64,000 nucleotides of DNA, from contig CANQVZ010000006.1 of NCBI GenBank assembly GCA_947627425.1, positions 1 to 64,000 of the forward strand. Reading direction: 5' to 3'. Position 1 is the stretch's first letter. Each line of letters begins with the position of its first letter. The notes under the pieces were generated by a model. It searched no databases, was not told where the DNA came from, and worked only from the letters and a program-made list of their open reading frames with translations. Shown in pieces: positions 50,818-60,598 of this stretch. The position numbers and the translations under genes were made by a program. Origin of the DNA: an uncultured Clostridia bacterium (GTDB taxonomy: Bacteria; Bacillota; Clostridia; Lachnospirales; CAG-274).

Positions 50818-50829
50818 ATTACATAATTA

Positions 50830-50858
50830 ATAAAGGGCGGATATTCCGCCCTTTTTGT
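50830..50858 (+). terminator. Terminator-like hairpin after aquaporin gene
   Basis: AAAGGGCGGatattCCGCCCTTTTT. Confidence 0.75.
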
Positions 50859-50970
50859 GTGTAGATAAACACCTCATTGTATGAAATTTTGCGGGCGAGC
50901 AATGCTCGCCCCTACGAGTGATTAGCTCACATTGTGGTTTGTAGGGGCGTGCATTGCACGCCCGGTTATA
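50859..50970. repeat. Palindromic intergenic repeat
   Basis: GGGCGAGCAATGCTCGCCCC...GTAGGGGCGTGCATTGCACGCCC; related short palindrome at 21192-21211 (ggcgagcattgctcgcc). Confidence 0.65.
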
Positions 50971-50987
50971 ACACTTTTTCATTTTTG

Positions 50988-51491
50988 TCAAGGCTTATAA
51001 TTTTCCCTCATTTTTGCAAGCTCCAGTCCTTCCTTGCCCGTCATATGCTCTATTTCGACCTCTATCATGCAGAGTGCGTCATAAAATTTATCTATTTCGG
51101 CTTTGTGCTCCTCGTCACTTCCGTTGGGGTTATATTTTTCCGCAAGTGCGTATATGGAGCGGTATATCTCATCGTTGCTTTCAAGTATTCTTGCCTTGCC
51201 GAAAACTATAACGCTTCTAAAAGCCGTGGTGTATTTTTCGGGTATCACATCGTCGTTTGACACAACGCAGAAGGACACCTTCGGACATTTCTTTATTGCG
51301 TCGAGCTTATGCCCCGTTTTGGCACAGTGGAAATAAAGCTTTTTGCCGCTGTATACATAGCTTAACGGCACGCCGTAGGGGTAGCCGTCGTCGCCTATGA
51401 CGGAAAGCACTCCCGATGTGGCGCCCTCAAGTATATGCTCACATTCCTCAGCCGAAAGCTGCTGTCTGTTTCTCCTCATCTGTCTGAACAT
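50988..51491 (-). CDS. Pyridoxamine 5'-phosphate oxidase-like flavin-binding protein
   Basis: MRRNRQQLSAEECEHILEGATSGVLSVIGDDGYPYGVPLSYVY. Confidence 0.9.
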   Translation of the reverse strand: MFRQMRRNRQQLSAEECEHILEGATSGVLSVIGDDGYPYGVPLSYVYSGKKLYFHCAKTGHKLDAIKKCPKVSFCVVSNDDVIPEKYTTAFRSVIVFGKARILESNDEIYRSIYALAEKYNPNGSDEEHKAEIDKFYDALCMIEVEIEHMTGKEGLELAKMRENYKP

Positions 51492-51503
51492 GGCTTTTCT
51501 CCT

Positions 51504-52037
51504 TTATTTCTGCGAAAGATAGTCCTTGTATGCAAATATAGAGGCTATAGTTTTGCTGTCGCATATTTCGCCCTTATATATAAGCTCTGTGCATTCGTCA
51601 AGCGTATAGCGCTCCAAGGTTATAAATTCGTCGTCATCCATATTAAAGCTGCCTTTTTTTAGTCCCTCTGCTCTGTATATATAGAGTACCTCGCTGCAAA
51701 AGCCTATGGAGGAATACATTTTGAACATAAATGTCATTTTGTCCGCCTTGTATGATGTTTCCTCCTCCAGCTCTCTCACGGCGCAGTCGTATGGGTCTTC
51801 GTCCTTTTCAAGCGTTCCCGCGGGTATTTCGAGCGTTTCGCAGCGCGCCGAATGTCTGTACTGCCTCACAAATATTATTTTTCCCTCGTCGTCTATGGGG
51901 AGCATTGCCGCCGCTCCGCCGTGTTTTACGGTCTCCCTTGTGGTCTCTCTGCCGTTGGGGAGCACTATTACATCCTTTTCTATATCAAATATCTTGCCCT
52001 TGTAGGCTATCTCACTTTTTTTGACCTCGTAGCTCAT
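51504..52037 (-). CDS. NUDIX hydrolase (ADP-ribose pyrophosphatase-like)
   Basis: Nudix box-like GTLEKDEDPYDCAVRELEEETSYKADKM. Confidence 0.92.
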   Translation of the reverse strand: MSYEVKKSEIAYKGKIFDIEKDVIVLPNGRETTRETVKHGGAAAMLPIDDEGKIIFVRQYRHSARCETLEIPAGTLEKDEDPYDCAVRELEEETSYKADKMTFMFKMYSSIGFCSEVLYIYRAEGLKKGSFNMDDDEFITLERYTLDECTELIYKGEICDSKTIASIFAYKDYLSQK

Positions 52038-52122
52038 GGTCGATCCTCCTTATTTTTTTATATAAGTATACACCCGTTTAAAAAATTTTTCAATATTACC
52101 CGGAATTTTTTTAATACTTTAA

Positions 52123-52151
52123 TTGACAGAATTGCTATGTTGTGTTATATT
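52123..52151 (+). promoter_or_regulatory. Sigma-A-like promoter of ABC transporter operon
   Basis: TTGACA-N17-TATATT. Confidence 0.55.
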
Positions 52152-52207
52152 ATTTCTATGAGTTGCTTTAAATAAAACTTAAATTTCAAAAAGGAAGGAA
52201 AATCACA

Positions 52208-53023
52208 ATGAAAAAATTTTTAAGCATTTTACTAGCAATGACTTTATGCCTCGGCGCAGCAGGCTGTGGAAATAACGCTTCGGACGAAACGGCAGACGCG
52301 AGCGGCGCAGCTTCAACGGGCGAAAAGATAATCGTAGGTCTTGACGACCAGTTCCCGCCCATGGGCTTCAGAGATGAAAACAACGAGATAGTAGGCTTTG
52401 ATATCGACCTTGCAAAGGCAGCAGCCGAGAAAATGGGTGTTGAAATCGAATTCCAGCCCATCGACTGGGACAGCAAGGAGCTTGAGCTCAACTCCGACAA
52501 GATCCAGCTCATTTGGAACGGACTTTCTATCACGGACGAAAGACTTGAGGCTATGGACTTCACAAAGCCTTATCTTGACAACAAGATGATAATAATAGTA
52601 AACGAAGGCTCCGACATAAAGACAAAGGCTGACCTTGCAGGCAAGGTAGTAGGCGTTCAGGACGGTTCATCCGCTGTTGACGCTGTTGAGGCTGACGACA
52701 TACATAACAGCTTTGCGGATATGCCCAAGTTTGACACAAACATACTTGCTCTTGCAGACCTTGAGGTAGGCAGAGTTGACGCAGTTGTTGCAGACCAGGT
52801 TGTAGCAAGATACTATCTTGCTCAGAATCCCGACAAGAAGTTTGTCATCCTCGATGAGGACTTCGGTTCGGAGGTTTACGGCGTTGCGGCAAAGAAGGGC
52901 AACACAGAGCTTTTGGAAAAGCTCCAGAAGGCGCTTGACGAGCTTTATGATGAGGGCGTTTCCGCTTCAATATCCGAGAAGTGGTTCGGCGAGGACATCG
53001 TTATAAACGGCAAGGATGAGTAA
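52208..53023 (+). CDS. Amino-acid ABC transporter substrate-binding lipoprotein
   Basis: Lipobox LGAAGCGNN; SBP_bac_3 (VGLDDQFPPMGFRDENNEIVGFDIDLAKAAAEKMG). Confidence 0.95.
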   Translation: MKKFLSILLAMTLCLGAAGCGNNASDETADASGAASTGEKIIVGLDDQFPPMGFRDENNEIVGFDIDLAKAAAEKMGVEIEFQPIDWDSKELELNSDKIQLIWNGLSITDERLEAMDFTKPYLDNKMIIIVNEGSDIKTKADLAGKVVGVQDGSSAVDAVEADDIHNSFADMPKFDTNILALADLEVGRVDAVVADQVVARYYLAQNPDKKFVILDEDFGSEVYGVAAKKGNTELLEKLQKALDELYDEGVSASISEKWFGEDIVINGKDE

Positions 53024-53036
53024 TGTGCAGTCATTT

Positions 53037-53070
53037 CAAACGGGCGGGCTTATGCCTGCCCGTTTTTTGA
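53037..53070 (+). terminator. Hairpin between SBP and permease genes
   Basis: ACGGGCGGGCttatGCCTGCCCGTTTTTT. Confidence 0.65.
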
Positions 53071-53095
53071 CACCGTATAAATCAGGAGGAAAAAT

Positions 53096-53746
53096 ATGGA
53101 TCTTACAGCTTGGATTTTGCAGATGCTCACGGGCGTAAAGCTTACAATACAGCTTTTCATAGTTACAATAGTATTGTCCATACCGCTCGGGCTTGTGCTT
53201 ACCTTCCTTAAAATGAGCAAAAATACAGCGCTGAGCAAGGTGATTTCTTTTTATATACTTATCATGAGAGGCACGCCCCTGCTCTTGCAGATATTCTTTG
53301 TTTATTTCGGTCTGCCCTTCATACCAGTTGTGGGCAAATACCTTGTTATAGACGACAGATTCACGGCGGGCGCCATTGCCTTTATACTCAACTATGCGGC
53401 GTACTTTGCCGAGATATTCAGAGGAGGCATACTCTCCGTGGACAAGGGACAGTATGAGGCGGCAAAGGTGCTCGGCATAAGCGATATGCAGACGCGCTTC
53501 AGGATAGTTATGCCCCAGATGTTCAGAATATCTCTGCCCGCCGTGGCAAACGAGACTATTATACTTTTGAAGGATACCGCGCTTATAACAACGCTGGGTC
53601 TTTCCGACCTGCTCAAGGTAACAAACACTATCGTAAACAGAACTACAAATGTTTCGGCTTATGCCGTGGCTGCGGCTTTTTATCTCATATTAAGCTACAT
53701 TTTGTCCGCTCTGTTTGTGAAGCTTGAAAAGAAATTTGACTTTTAG
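53096..53746 (+). CDS. Amino-acid ABC transporter permease
   Basis: His/Glu/Gln-type permease (MRGTPLLLQIFFVYFGLP, EIFRGGILSVDKGQYEAAKVLG). Confidence 0.95.
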   Translation: MDLTAWILQMLTGVKLTIQLFIVTIVLSIPLGLVLTFLKMSKNTALSKVISFYILIMRGTPLLLQIFFVYFGLPFIPVVGKYLVIDDRFTAGAIAFILNYAAYFAEIFRGGILSVDKGQYEAAKVLGISDMQTRFRIVMPQMFRISLPAVANETIILLKDTALITTLGLSDLLKVTNTIVNRTTNVSAYAVAAAFYLILSYILSALFVKLEKKFDF

Positions 53747-53757
53747 GAGGGTGAAAT

Positions 53758-54504
53758 ATGTACGAAATAGAGGCTAAAAATGTGAGAAAAAGCTTCGGCT
53801 CTCTTGAAGTCCTTAAGGGCATAGATCTCAACATATCAAAGGGCGAGATAGTGGCTGTGCTCGGTCCCTCGGGCTCTGGAAAGAGCACATTTCTGAGAAG
53901 TCTTATAGACCTTGAAACCATAGAGGAGGGCACGGTGAAGATAGCGGGGGAGTATCTCTGCAAGGACGGAAAATATCCCCACAACAAGGAAAAAGCAAGG
54001 ATACTTTCAAAGGCGGGAATGGTTTTTCAGCACTTCAATCTCTTCCCGCATATGAGCGTAAAGAAAAACCTCATGTGCGCGCCTATGCTCAACAAGCAGG
54101 GCACAAAGGAGGAAATAGAAAAGCTTGCCCGTGAAATGCTTAAAAAGGTAGGGCTTGAGGACAAGCTCGACGTTATGCCTTCGACGCTTTCGGGCGGACA
54201 GAAGCAGAGAGTCGCCATAGCGCGCGCCCTCATGAGAGACCCGGAGATCATACTCTTTGACGAGCCCACATCGGCTCTTGACCCCGAGCTTACGGGCGAG
54301 GTCTTGAATGTCATAGCAGACCTTGCAAAGGAGGGCATAACAATGGTGATAGTTACCCATGAAATGGGTTTTGCCAGAGAGGTCGCCGACAGGATAATAT
54401 TCATGTATGACGGCGTTGTTACAGAGGACGACACCCCCGAGGTGATATTCAACCACCCCAAGAACGAGAGAACACGGGCATTTATACAGTCGGTAATAAA
54501 ATAA
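53758..54504 (+). CDS. Amino-acid ABC transporter ATP-binding protein
   Basis: Walker [36 protein letters not shown]. Confidence 0.97.
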   Translation: MYEIEAKNVRKSFGSLEVLKGIDLNISKGEIVAVLGPSGSGKSTFLRSLIDLETIEEGTVKIAGEYLCKDGKYPHNKEKARILSKAGMVFQHFNLFPHMSVKKNLMCAPMLNKQGTKEEIEKLAREMLKKVGLEDKLDVMPSTLSGGQKQRVAIARALMRDPEIILFDEPTSALDPELTGEVLNVIADLAKEGITMVIVTHEMGFAREVADRIIFMYDGVVTEDDTPEVIFNHPKNERTRAFIQSVIK

Positions 54505-54524
54505 CGGAAAATACAAAAAAACGG

Positions 54525-54554
54525 TTGACAAAAATATCCTCATTATGCTATAAT
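54525..54554 (+). promoter_or_regulatory. Sigma-A-like promoter of rplU operon
   Basis: TTGACA-N18-TATAAT. Confidence 0.5.
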
Positions 54555-54560
54555 ACTTTT

Positions 54561-54640
54561 GTTATGCCGCACGAATAGGTTTATAAGTTGATTTATCACA
54601 CCAAATTCGGCGAGTTTTGTTTAAGGAGGTGTACAAGGGA
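54561..54640 (+). promoter_or_regulatory. Putative L21 leader RNA
   Basis: ~80 nt leader with GCCG...GAAT...ATTCGGC pairing potential directly before rplU; position matches the known ribosomal L21 leader class in Firmicutes. Confidence 0.45.
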
Positions 54641-54949
54641 ATGTACGCGATTATTGAAACAGGCGGTAAGCAGTATAAGGTAAGCGAAGGCGACATCATC
54701 ACCGTTGAGAAGTTAGGTGTTGAGGCTGATTCAAAGTATACCTTTGACAATGTGCTTGCAGTATGCGACGGCGACAGCTTCAAGTTCGGCGCAGACGCAT
54801 CGGCAGCCAGCGTAGATGCTTCCGTAATAGGCGACGGCAAGGCTAAGAAGGTCATCGTTTACAAGTATAAGCCCAAGAAGGGCTTCCACAAGAAGAACGG
54901 ACACAGACAGCCTTTCACAAGGTTAAAGATCGAAAAGATAAATGGCTGA
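54641..54949 (+). CDS. rplU: 50S ribosomal protein L21
   Basis: [25 protein letters not shown]...[17 protein letters not shown]. Confidence 0.98.
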   Translation: MYAIIETGGKQYKVSEGDIITVEKLGVEADSKYTFDNVLAVCDGDSFKFGADASAASVDASVIGDGKAKKVIVYKYKPKKGFHKKNGHRQPFTRLKIEKING

Positions 54950-54958
54950 TGAATAAAA

Positions 54959-55309
54959 ATGATAAAGGTCAATATTATCAGAAATAACGAGGGCAGGGTC
55001 TGCGGAGTGAATATAACGGAGCATGGCGACCCGATAGTGTGTTCCGCCGTGTCCATACTTTTGCTCAACACCCGCAACAGCATAGAGGCTTTCACAAAGG
55101 CAAAATTCAGCTACGAGTGCGCTCCCGACGGAGGTGACGCAGTGCTTGTCATCACAGCCTTTGACGCCGAAAAGAAGGCGGAGCTTCTCATGGACAGTCT
55201 TGTTCTCGGTTACAAAAGCATTGAAGAAAGCTATAAAGACGAAATAACAGTTTATGATTTAGGAGGTGCTACAAATGGTAAAGATCAACCTTCAGTTATT
55301 TGCTCATAA
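54959..55309 (+). CDS. prp: Ribosomal-processing cysteine protease Prp
   Basis: Prp motifs GVNITEHGD and [12 protein letters not shown] between rplU and rpmA. Confidence 0.92.
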   Translation: MIKVNIIRNNEGRVCGVNITEHGDPIVCSAVSILLLNTRNSIEAFTKAKFSYECAPDGGDAVLVITAFDAEKKAELLMDSLVLGYKSIEESYKDEITVYDLGGATNGKDQPSVICS

Positions 55310-55559
55310 AAAAGGTGTTGGTTCCACAAAGAACGGCCGTGATTCCGAATCCAAGAGACTTGGCGTAAAGAGAGCCGACGGACAGTTCGTTAAGGCAGGC
55401 AACATCCTTTATACTCAGAGAGGTACTAAGATCCATCCCGGCATCAATGTAGGCAAGGGCGGCAACGACACACTCTTTGCTCTTGTTGACGGCAGAGTTA
55501 AGTACGAGAGAAAGGGCAGGGATAAGAAGCAGGTTTCTGTTTATTCCATAGCCGAGTAA
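55275..55559 (+). CDS. rpmA: 50S ribosomal protein L27 with Prp-cleavable N-terminal extension
   Basis: [32 protein letters not shown]; overlaps the 3' end of prp. Confidence 0.97.
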   Translation: MVKINLQLFAHKKGVGSTKNGRDSESKRLGVKRADGQFVKAGNILYTQRGTKIHPGINVGKGGNDTLFALVDGRVKYERKGRDKKQVSVYSIAE

Positions 55560-55667
55560 TTTATATTGACAGATGAAGCTGACCTGAGTTTGATTTCGGG
55601 TCAGTTTTTTTTCAAATTTATAAAAATGTTTTTTGCGGAGAAAATAGTATATGAAAGGAGAGGTGTC

Positions 55668-56957
55668 ATGTTTGTAGACAGAGCCAAGATCCATATAAAG
55701 GGCGGAAACGGCGGAAACGGCGCCGTGAGCTTTTACAGAGCCAAATATGTCACAAACGGCGGACCCGACGGCGGCGACGGCGGCAAGGGCGGAGATGTCA
55801 TTTTTGTGGCTGACGAGGGCGTAAACACTCTTCTGGATTTCAGATATAAGAGAATGTTCAAGGCTTCTCCGGGCGGTGACGGCGGCAAGCGCAACTGCAC
55901 GGGCGCAGACGGCGAGGATGTCATCATAAAGGTGCCCGTTGGAACGGTCATAAGAGAGGCGCTCACAAACAAGGTCATGGCGGACATGACGCAAAACGGC
56001 GAGAAAAAAGTCATCATAAAGGGCGGCAAGGGCGGCAAGGGCAATCAGCACTTCGCCACACCTACAAGACAGGCGCCCAGATATGCCGAGAGAGGCAGGA
56101 CATCAAAGGAATATGATGTCATACTGGAGCTTAAGCTCATTGCCGATGTGGGGCTTATAGGTTTTCCCAATGTGGGTAAGTCCACAATACTTTCTATGGT
56201 CACAAATGCAAACCCCAAGATAGCAAACTACCACTTCACCACGCTTTCACCCAATCTGGGCGTTGTGCGCAGCAGGTGGGGCGAGGACTTTGTTATGGCG
56301 GATATCCCCGGACTCATAGAGGGCGCAAGCGAGGGCGTCGGCTTGGGACATGAGTTTTTAAGGCATGTTGAGAGAACAAAGGTGTTTATTCATGTTGTGG
56401 ACGGAGCGGCGCTTGAGGGCACCGATCCCGTTGAAAATATTGAAAAAATAAATGCCGAGCTTGAAAAATACAAAGAAGGTCTTTCAAAAAGACCCACCGT
56501 CATTGCCGTAAACAAGATGGATATTCCCGAGGCTAAGGAAAACTATGAAAAAATAAAGGAAAAATATGAATCCGAGAATATAAAGGTATTCCCTGTTTCT
56601 GCCGCCACCAACACGGGACTTGACGATATGCTCATGGCTGTGTCGGAGCTTTTGAAGGCTTATCCCGATGATGTGGTCTTTGAAGAGGAGTATGACGAAT
56701 TTGCCGAGCTTGAGGCAAAAACGGCGGAAGAGCATGAGCCCTTCACCATAGAACGCTACAGCGAGCATTACTTTGTCGTAGAAGGCACGGGCGTTGAGAA
56801 AATGATGGGTTACACCAACATAGACACTGAAAAGGGCTTTGCCTTCTTCCAGAAATATCTGAGAGAAAAGGGCATTATTGCCGCTCTGGAGGAAAAGGGC
56901 ATTGCCGAAGGCGATACGGTCAAGATATACGATCTGGAATTTGAGTTTTACTATTGA
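55668..56957 (+). CDS. obgE: GTPase Obg
   Basis: Glycine-rich Obg fold (GGNGGNGAVSFYRAKYVTNGGPDGGDGGKGGDVIF), GFPNVGKSTILSM, OCT domain. Confidence 0.97.
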   Translation: MFVDRAKIHIKGGNGGNGAVSFYRAKYVTNGGPDGGDGGKGGDVIFVADEGVNTLLDFRYKRMFKASPGGDGGKRNCTGADGEDVIIKVPVGTVIREALTNKVMADMTQNGEKKVIIKGGKGGKGNQHFATPTRQAPRYAERGRTSKEYDVILELKLIADVGLIGFPNVGKSTILSMVTNANPKIANYHFTTLSPNLGVVRSRWGEDFVMADIPGLIEGASEGVGLGHEFLRHVERTKVFIHVVDGAALEGTDPVENIEKINAELEKYKEGLSKRPTVIAVNKMDIPEAKENYEKIKEKYESENIKVFPVSAATNTGLDDMLMAVSELLKAYPDDVVFEEEYDEFAELEAKTAEEHEPFTIERYSEHYFVVEGTGVEKMMGYTNIDTEKGFAFFQKYLREKGIIAALEEKGIAEGDTVKIYDLEFEFYY

Positions 56958-56971
56958 TAAGGGTGATAATT

Positions 56972-57262
56972 ATGACAAGCAAGCAGAGAGCTTTTTTAAG
57001 AAAAATGGCGTCAAAGCTGGACCCCGTGGTCTCCATAGGCAAAAACGGAGTTACTCCCGAGGTGATATCAAGCTGCGACGAGGCGCTTGAAGCAAGAGAG
57101 CTTATAAAGTGCAATGTGCTGGACAACTGCATGGAGGAGGTCAGAGCCGTTGCCGATACCTGCGGCGGCAGAGCCAGAGCCGATGTAGTCCAGGTGATAG
57201 GACGCAAATTCGTGCTTTACAGACCCAAGAAGGATAAGCCTGTGATAGTGCTGCCAAAGTGA
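56972..57262 (+). CDS. yhbY: YhbY-family RNA-binding protein
   Basis: TSKQRAFLRKMASKLDPVVSIGKNGVTPEVI; CRM domain. Confidence 0.93.
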   Translation: MTSKQRAFLRKMASKLDPVVSIGKNGVTPEVISSCDEALEARELIKCNVLDNCMEEVRAVADTCGGRARADVVQVIGRKFVLYRPKKDKPVIVLPK

Positions 57263-57294
57263 AATATAAAATATATTTTTCCTAATAATACAAC

Positions 57295-57320
57295 CCCCTT
57301 TAGGCATAGGCTTAAAGGGG
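57295..57320 (+). promoter_or_regulatory. Hairpin overlapping the dpaA ribosome binding site
   Basis: CCCCTTTA ggcataggct TAAAGGGG, 8-bp perfect stem; SD AAAGGGGTG lies in the 3' arm; ATG at 57329. Confidence 0.5.
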
Positions 57321-57328
57321 TGATTTTT

Positions 57329-58183
57329 ATGAGCAGTTTTAAATTTGCCATAGTAGGCGGAGACAACAGATATAAGATACTTAAGGAGCTTTTGGAAAAG
57401 GACGGTTGCATCGTTTCGGCTTACGGCAATATACACATCGATTCCGAGGAAAGCCTTGAAGGATGCATAGCGGGCGCAAAAGCGGTCATTTTGCCCATAC
57501 CCGTTTCAAAGGATGGAGAGCATATAAATATGTGTGAGGATATGAGGGTGACATTTGACGAGCTTTTTGAAATAATGCAGAGAGAGGAAGTCAAGCTTTT
57601 TGTTGGAGGCGTGGTGTCCGAAAAGCTGAAACAAAGCGCACGCGAAAGAGGCATAACTGCGGAAGATATTTTTGAAAGGGAGGAAGTAGCCATAAATAAT
57701 GCCGTGCCAACTGCGGAGGGCGCTATAATGACTGCCATACAGGAGAGTGACAGAGTGCTTTTTAAGAGCAAGGTGCTTGTGACGGGCTTCGGCAGATGCG
57801 GAAAGGTGCTGAGCGCCATGCTCAGAGGCATGGGAGCGGATGTGAGCGTGACATTCAGAAAAAAGAGCGACGAGGCGTATATTAATGCTTTTGGTTGCAG
57901 GGGCGTGGATATAAGAGAGCTTGAAACGGCGCTGAACGATTTTGATTTTATATTCAATACCGTTCCCGCGCTCATACTTGACAGCGAGAGTCTCAAAAGA
58001 GTGCGAAGCGACGCCGTTATTGTAGACATAGCTCAGGCTCCCGGAGGCGTAGACTACGGCTGCGCCTCTAGGCTCGATATAAAGGCGCTGTATTGCCCCG
58101 GGCTTCCCGGCAGGGTAGCACCCTACACAGCGGCGGAGATACTCAAGGCAGCCATAACGGACATCATACCGTATAACACCTAA
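57329..58183 (+). CDS. dpaA: Dipicolinate synthase subunit A
   Basis: FAIVGGDNRYKILKELLEKDGCIVSAYG; LVTGFGRCGKVLSAMLRGMGADV; followed by dpaB. Confidence 0.95.
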   Translation: MSSFKFAIVGGDNRYKILKELLEKDGCIVSAYGNIHIDSEESLEGCIAGAKAVILPIPVSKDGEHINMCEDMRVTFDELFEIMQREEVKLFVGGVVSEKLKQSARERGITAEDIFEREEVAINNAVPTAEGAIMTAIQESDRVLFKSKVLVTGFGRCGKVLSAMLRGMGADVSVTFRKKSDEAYINAFGCRGVDIRELETALNDFDFIFNTVPALILDSESLKRVRSDAVIVDIAQAPGGVDYGCASRLDIKALYCPGLPGRVAPYTAAEILKAAITDIIPYNT

Positions 58184-58184
58184 T

Positions 58185-58215
58185 CCCCCTTTATGTCATA
58201 GAATACAAAGGGAGG
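58185..58215 (+). promoter_or_regulatory. Hairpin overlapping the dpaB ribosome binding site (also contains a sigma-K-like -10)
   Basis: CCCCCTTTa tgtcatagaata cAAAGGGaGG; ATG at 58223. Confidence 0.4.
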
Positions 58216-58222
58216 TGATACA

Positions 58223-58801
58223 ATGGACCTACAGGGAATAAATCTTGGTCTATGTATGTGCGGTTCCTTTTGTACCTTCGGCGAGGTAATGCGGGAGGTA
58301 GAGAAGCTGAGTAAAAGAAAGATCAAAATACATCCGATATTCAGCTATAATGCAGACAGCATAAACACAAGGTTTGGCGCTGTAGAGGATTTCAGAGAAA
58401 AGCTATATGATATTACGGGAAATGAAATAATATCAACAATTAAGGAGGCTGAACCCATAGGTCCTCAAAAGCTGCTGGATATTATGCTGGTCGCGCCCTG
58501 CACGGGCAACACTATGGCAAAGCTTGCAAACGGTATAACCGATACCCCCGTGACAATGGCGTGCAAGGCTCATCTGAGGAACGATCGCCCTCTTGTGCTT
58601 GCGCCTGCCACCAATGACGCCCTGGGGGTAAGCCTTAAAAATATAGGAGAACTCATGATAAGAAAAAATATTTATTTTGTACCCTTCGGTCAGGATAATC
58701 CCGAAAAAAAGCCGCTTTCAATGATAGCGGACTTTAGCAGGATATATGACACATTGTGCCTTGCAATGGAGGGAAAACAGATACAACCCATAGTTTTTTA
58801 G
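58223..58801 (+). CDS. dpaB: Dipicolinate synthase subunit B
   Basis: Flavoprotein-like GLCMCGSFCTFGEVMREVEKL, VAPCTGNTMAKLANGITDTPVTMACKAHLRN. Confidence 0.95.
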   Translation: MDLQGINLGLCMCGSFCTFGEVMREVEKLSKRKIKIHPIFSYNADSINTRFGAVEDFREKLYDITGNEIISTIKEAEPIGPQKLLDIMLVAPCTGNTMAKLANGITDTPVTMACKAHLRNDRPLVLAPATNDALGVSLKNIGELMIRKNIYFVPFGQDNPEKKPLSMIADFSRIYDTLCLAMEGKQIQPIVF

Positions 58802-58823
58802 TAAACTTGCACAAAAACAAAGC

Positions 58824-58856
58824 GCTACATTTATGCAATGTGGCGCTTTTTGCTGT
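58824..58856 (+). terminator. Terminator-like hairpin after dpaB
   Basis: AAAGCGCTACATTtatgcAATGTGGCGCTTTTTG. Confidence 0.7.
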
Positions 58857-59097
58857 TTTGTAACAAAATGTAATTTTGAATGCTGTAATTTTCTTAATAT
58901 TTTAAGGATAATTTCTATAACAAATTGTCATAAAGTTATTACAAAATATTTCAAAAATCGCAAAAACTTTTTAAGTTTTGGGCAAAAAACTTGACAAATA
59001 CTTGATTTTAGTATAGAATATCATTCGTAACATTTGCGTAACATCTTTTAATAATTACAATTAAAGTGTGAAACAAATTTATTGGAGAGTGATATTT

Positions 59098-59847
59098 ATG
59101 AAGTTGTATAATATGTTATTGGCAGGCGCTGCGGCAGCGCTTGTGGCGGCAGGTATGTCATATACGGCAGTGCGTGCCGAGGAAGGTGTTTTTTCGGAGC
59201 TTATATCAAGCGGAGATATATTGAATGCTATGCCCACAAAGAATACCGATGCAAATATCTATGTTACCTGTAAGGCATCTGTGGATATGAAGGCGGATTC
59301 CTCAAACGAATCAAGGCAGATAAGGCTTTTGCCTTCGGGCTATAATCTCGATGTGCTCGGTACGGAGTACGGTTGGGTATATGTACAGGATGACGACGGA
59401 AACACAGGTTATGTCTATTGCACAAATGTTACATTTAAAAACGGCGAAAAGCCCGCTAACATAGATCCTATGGAAAAGCTTGGCGAGGAAATGGCAGGCT
59501 TTTCAAAGAAATACTTAGGTATTCCCTATGTATGGGGAGGTACCAGCCTTACATCGGGCGTTGACTGCTCAGGTTTTGTGTACAGCATATACAAGAACTA
59601 CGGCATTACGCTCAACAGAAGTTCAAGCAGTATGTATGCCTCAAACGGTGTGTCCGTAAGCAAGGCAGATCTCAGAGCAGGCGATCTGGTGTTCTTTAAC
59701 ACGGGCGGCAGAGGCGTTTCCCATGTGGGTATGTATATAGGCAACGGTCAGTATATACACGCCGCAACAAGAAATGTTATGATATCAAGCCTTTATGACA
59801 GCTATTCCACAAGAACATATGTGGGCGCTAAGAGAATATTGGTATAA
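59098..59847 (+). CDS. Secreted SH3-NlpC/P60 peptidoglycan endopeptidase
   Basis: Signal peptide, SH3 domain, NlpC/P60 GGTSLTSGVDCSGFVYSIYKNYGITLNRSS, GVSHVGMYIGNGQYIHA. Confidence 0.94.
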   Translation: MKLYNMLLAGAAAALVAAGMSYTAVRAEEGVFSELISSGDILNAMPTKNTDANIYVTCKASVDMKADSSNESRQIRLLPSGYNLDVLGTEYGWVYVQDDDGNTGYVYCTNVTFKNGEKPANIDPMEKLGEEMAGFSKKYLGIPYVWGGTSLTSGVDCSGFVYSIYKNYGITLNRSSSSMYASNGVSVSKADLRAGDLVFFNTGGRGVSHVGMYIGNGQYIHAATRNVMISSLYDSYSTRTYVGAKRILV

Positions 59848-59849
59848 CA

Positions 59850-59880
59850 GAAAACATCGGCATAACCTGCCGATGTTTTT
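59850..59880 (+). terminator. Terminator-like hairpin
   Basis: AAACATCGGCAtaaccTGCCGATGTTTTT. Confidence 0.75.
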
Positions 59881-60093
59881 GCGTGTCGATAAACACCTTA
59901 TTGTATGTATTTTGATTTTTTCGACACGCAAAAGGGAGCATTTTTCGCTCCCTTTAATTTTATTTGTATATTTTATTTTATAAAACTCAGCAAAAAAACA
60001 GGAGTTTAGATTTTCCTTTGCAGATGAACCATATCCGTCAGTTGCTTACCGCATTCATATTAGAGGCGTATCCTCAGATTATGCCGCAAAAAA

Positions 60094-60531
60094 TCATTCA
60101 CTTATTATTGTCTTTTCATTCATTTCAAAAAGAAGGTCGTCGCATTTATCAATATCAAGTTTCTTATTAAGCGCAAAAATTATGATGCTGTCTCTTCTGT
60201 TTCTGGAATAAAGCTCTCCTGCCCTGCCGATCCTAAGAAGTCTCTGCGCGTCCTTCAATTCAAGCCCCATGCCGAAAATAAGCTGTATAAGCTTATCTCT
60301 GGAGGGATTGGATTTTACGCCCGAAAATATCTGATAGCCGTATATCTGATCCAGCCCCGAATTTTTTATAGCCTCGTTTTTGGACATTTTATATTTTTCA
60401 AGCAGCTGCTCCAGATATTCCGAAAGATTTACATCCAGCATTTCATCGGAATTTTCGTCTATGTAGTCTTGGATATTTTCTTTGTTCTGCAATATTTTTA
60501 AAAGTTCATCGGTAGTTTTTTTTATATCCAT
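60094..60531 (-). CDS. HTH (XRE-like) protein divergent from kinase
   Basis: LSEYLEQLLEKYKMSKNEAIKNSGLDQIYGYQIFSGVKSNPSRDKLIQLIFGMGLELKDAQRLLR reads as an XRE-type HTH with extension. Confidence 0.7.
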   Translation of the reverse strand: MDIKKTTDELLKILQNKENIQDYIDENSDEMLDVNLSEYLEQLLEKYKMSKNEAIKNSGLDQIYGYQIFSGVKSNPSRDKLIQLIFGMGLELKDAQRLLRIGRAGELYSRNRRDSIIIFALNKKLDIDKCDDLLFEMNEKTIISE

Positions 60532-60598
60532 ATTTACCGCCTCCCAAAATTATGATATAATATTTTTTAAAAAAAATCAATATACGGAGGAGAAAAAA

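Noticed and set aside
54959-55309. prp/rpmA overlap as a novel arrangement
   Set aside because: Prp between L21 and L27, and the cleaved L27 N-terminal extension (NLQLF/A), are established in Firmicutes.
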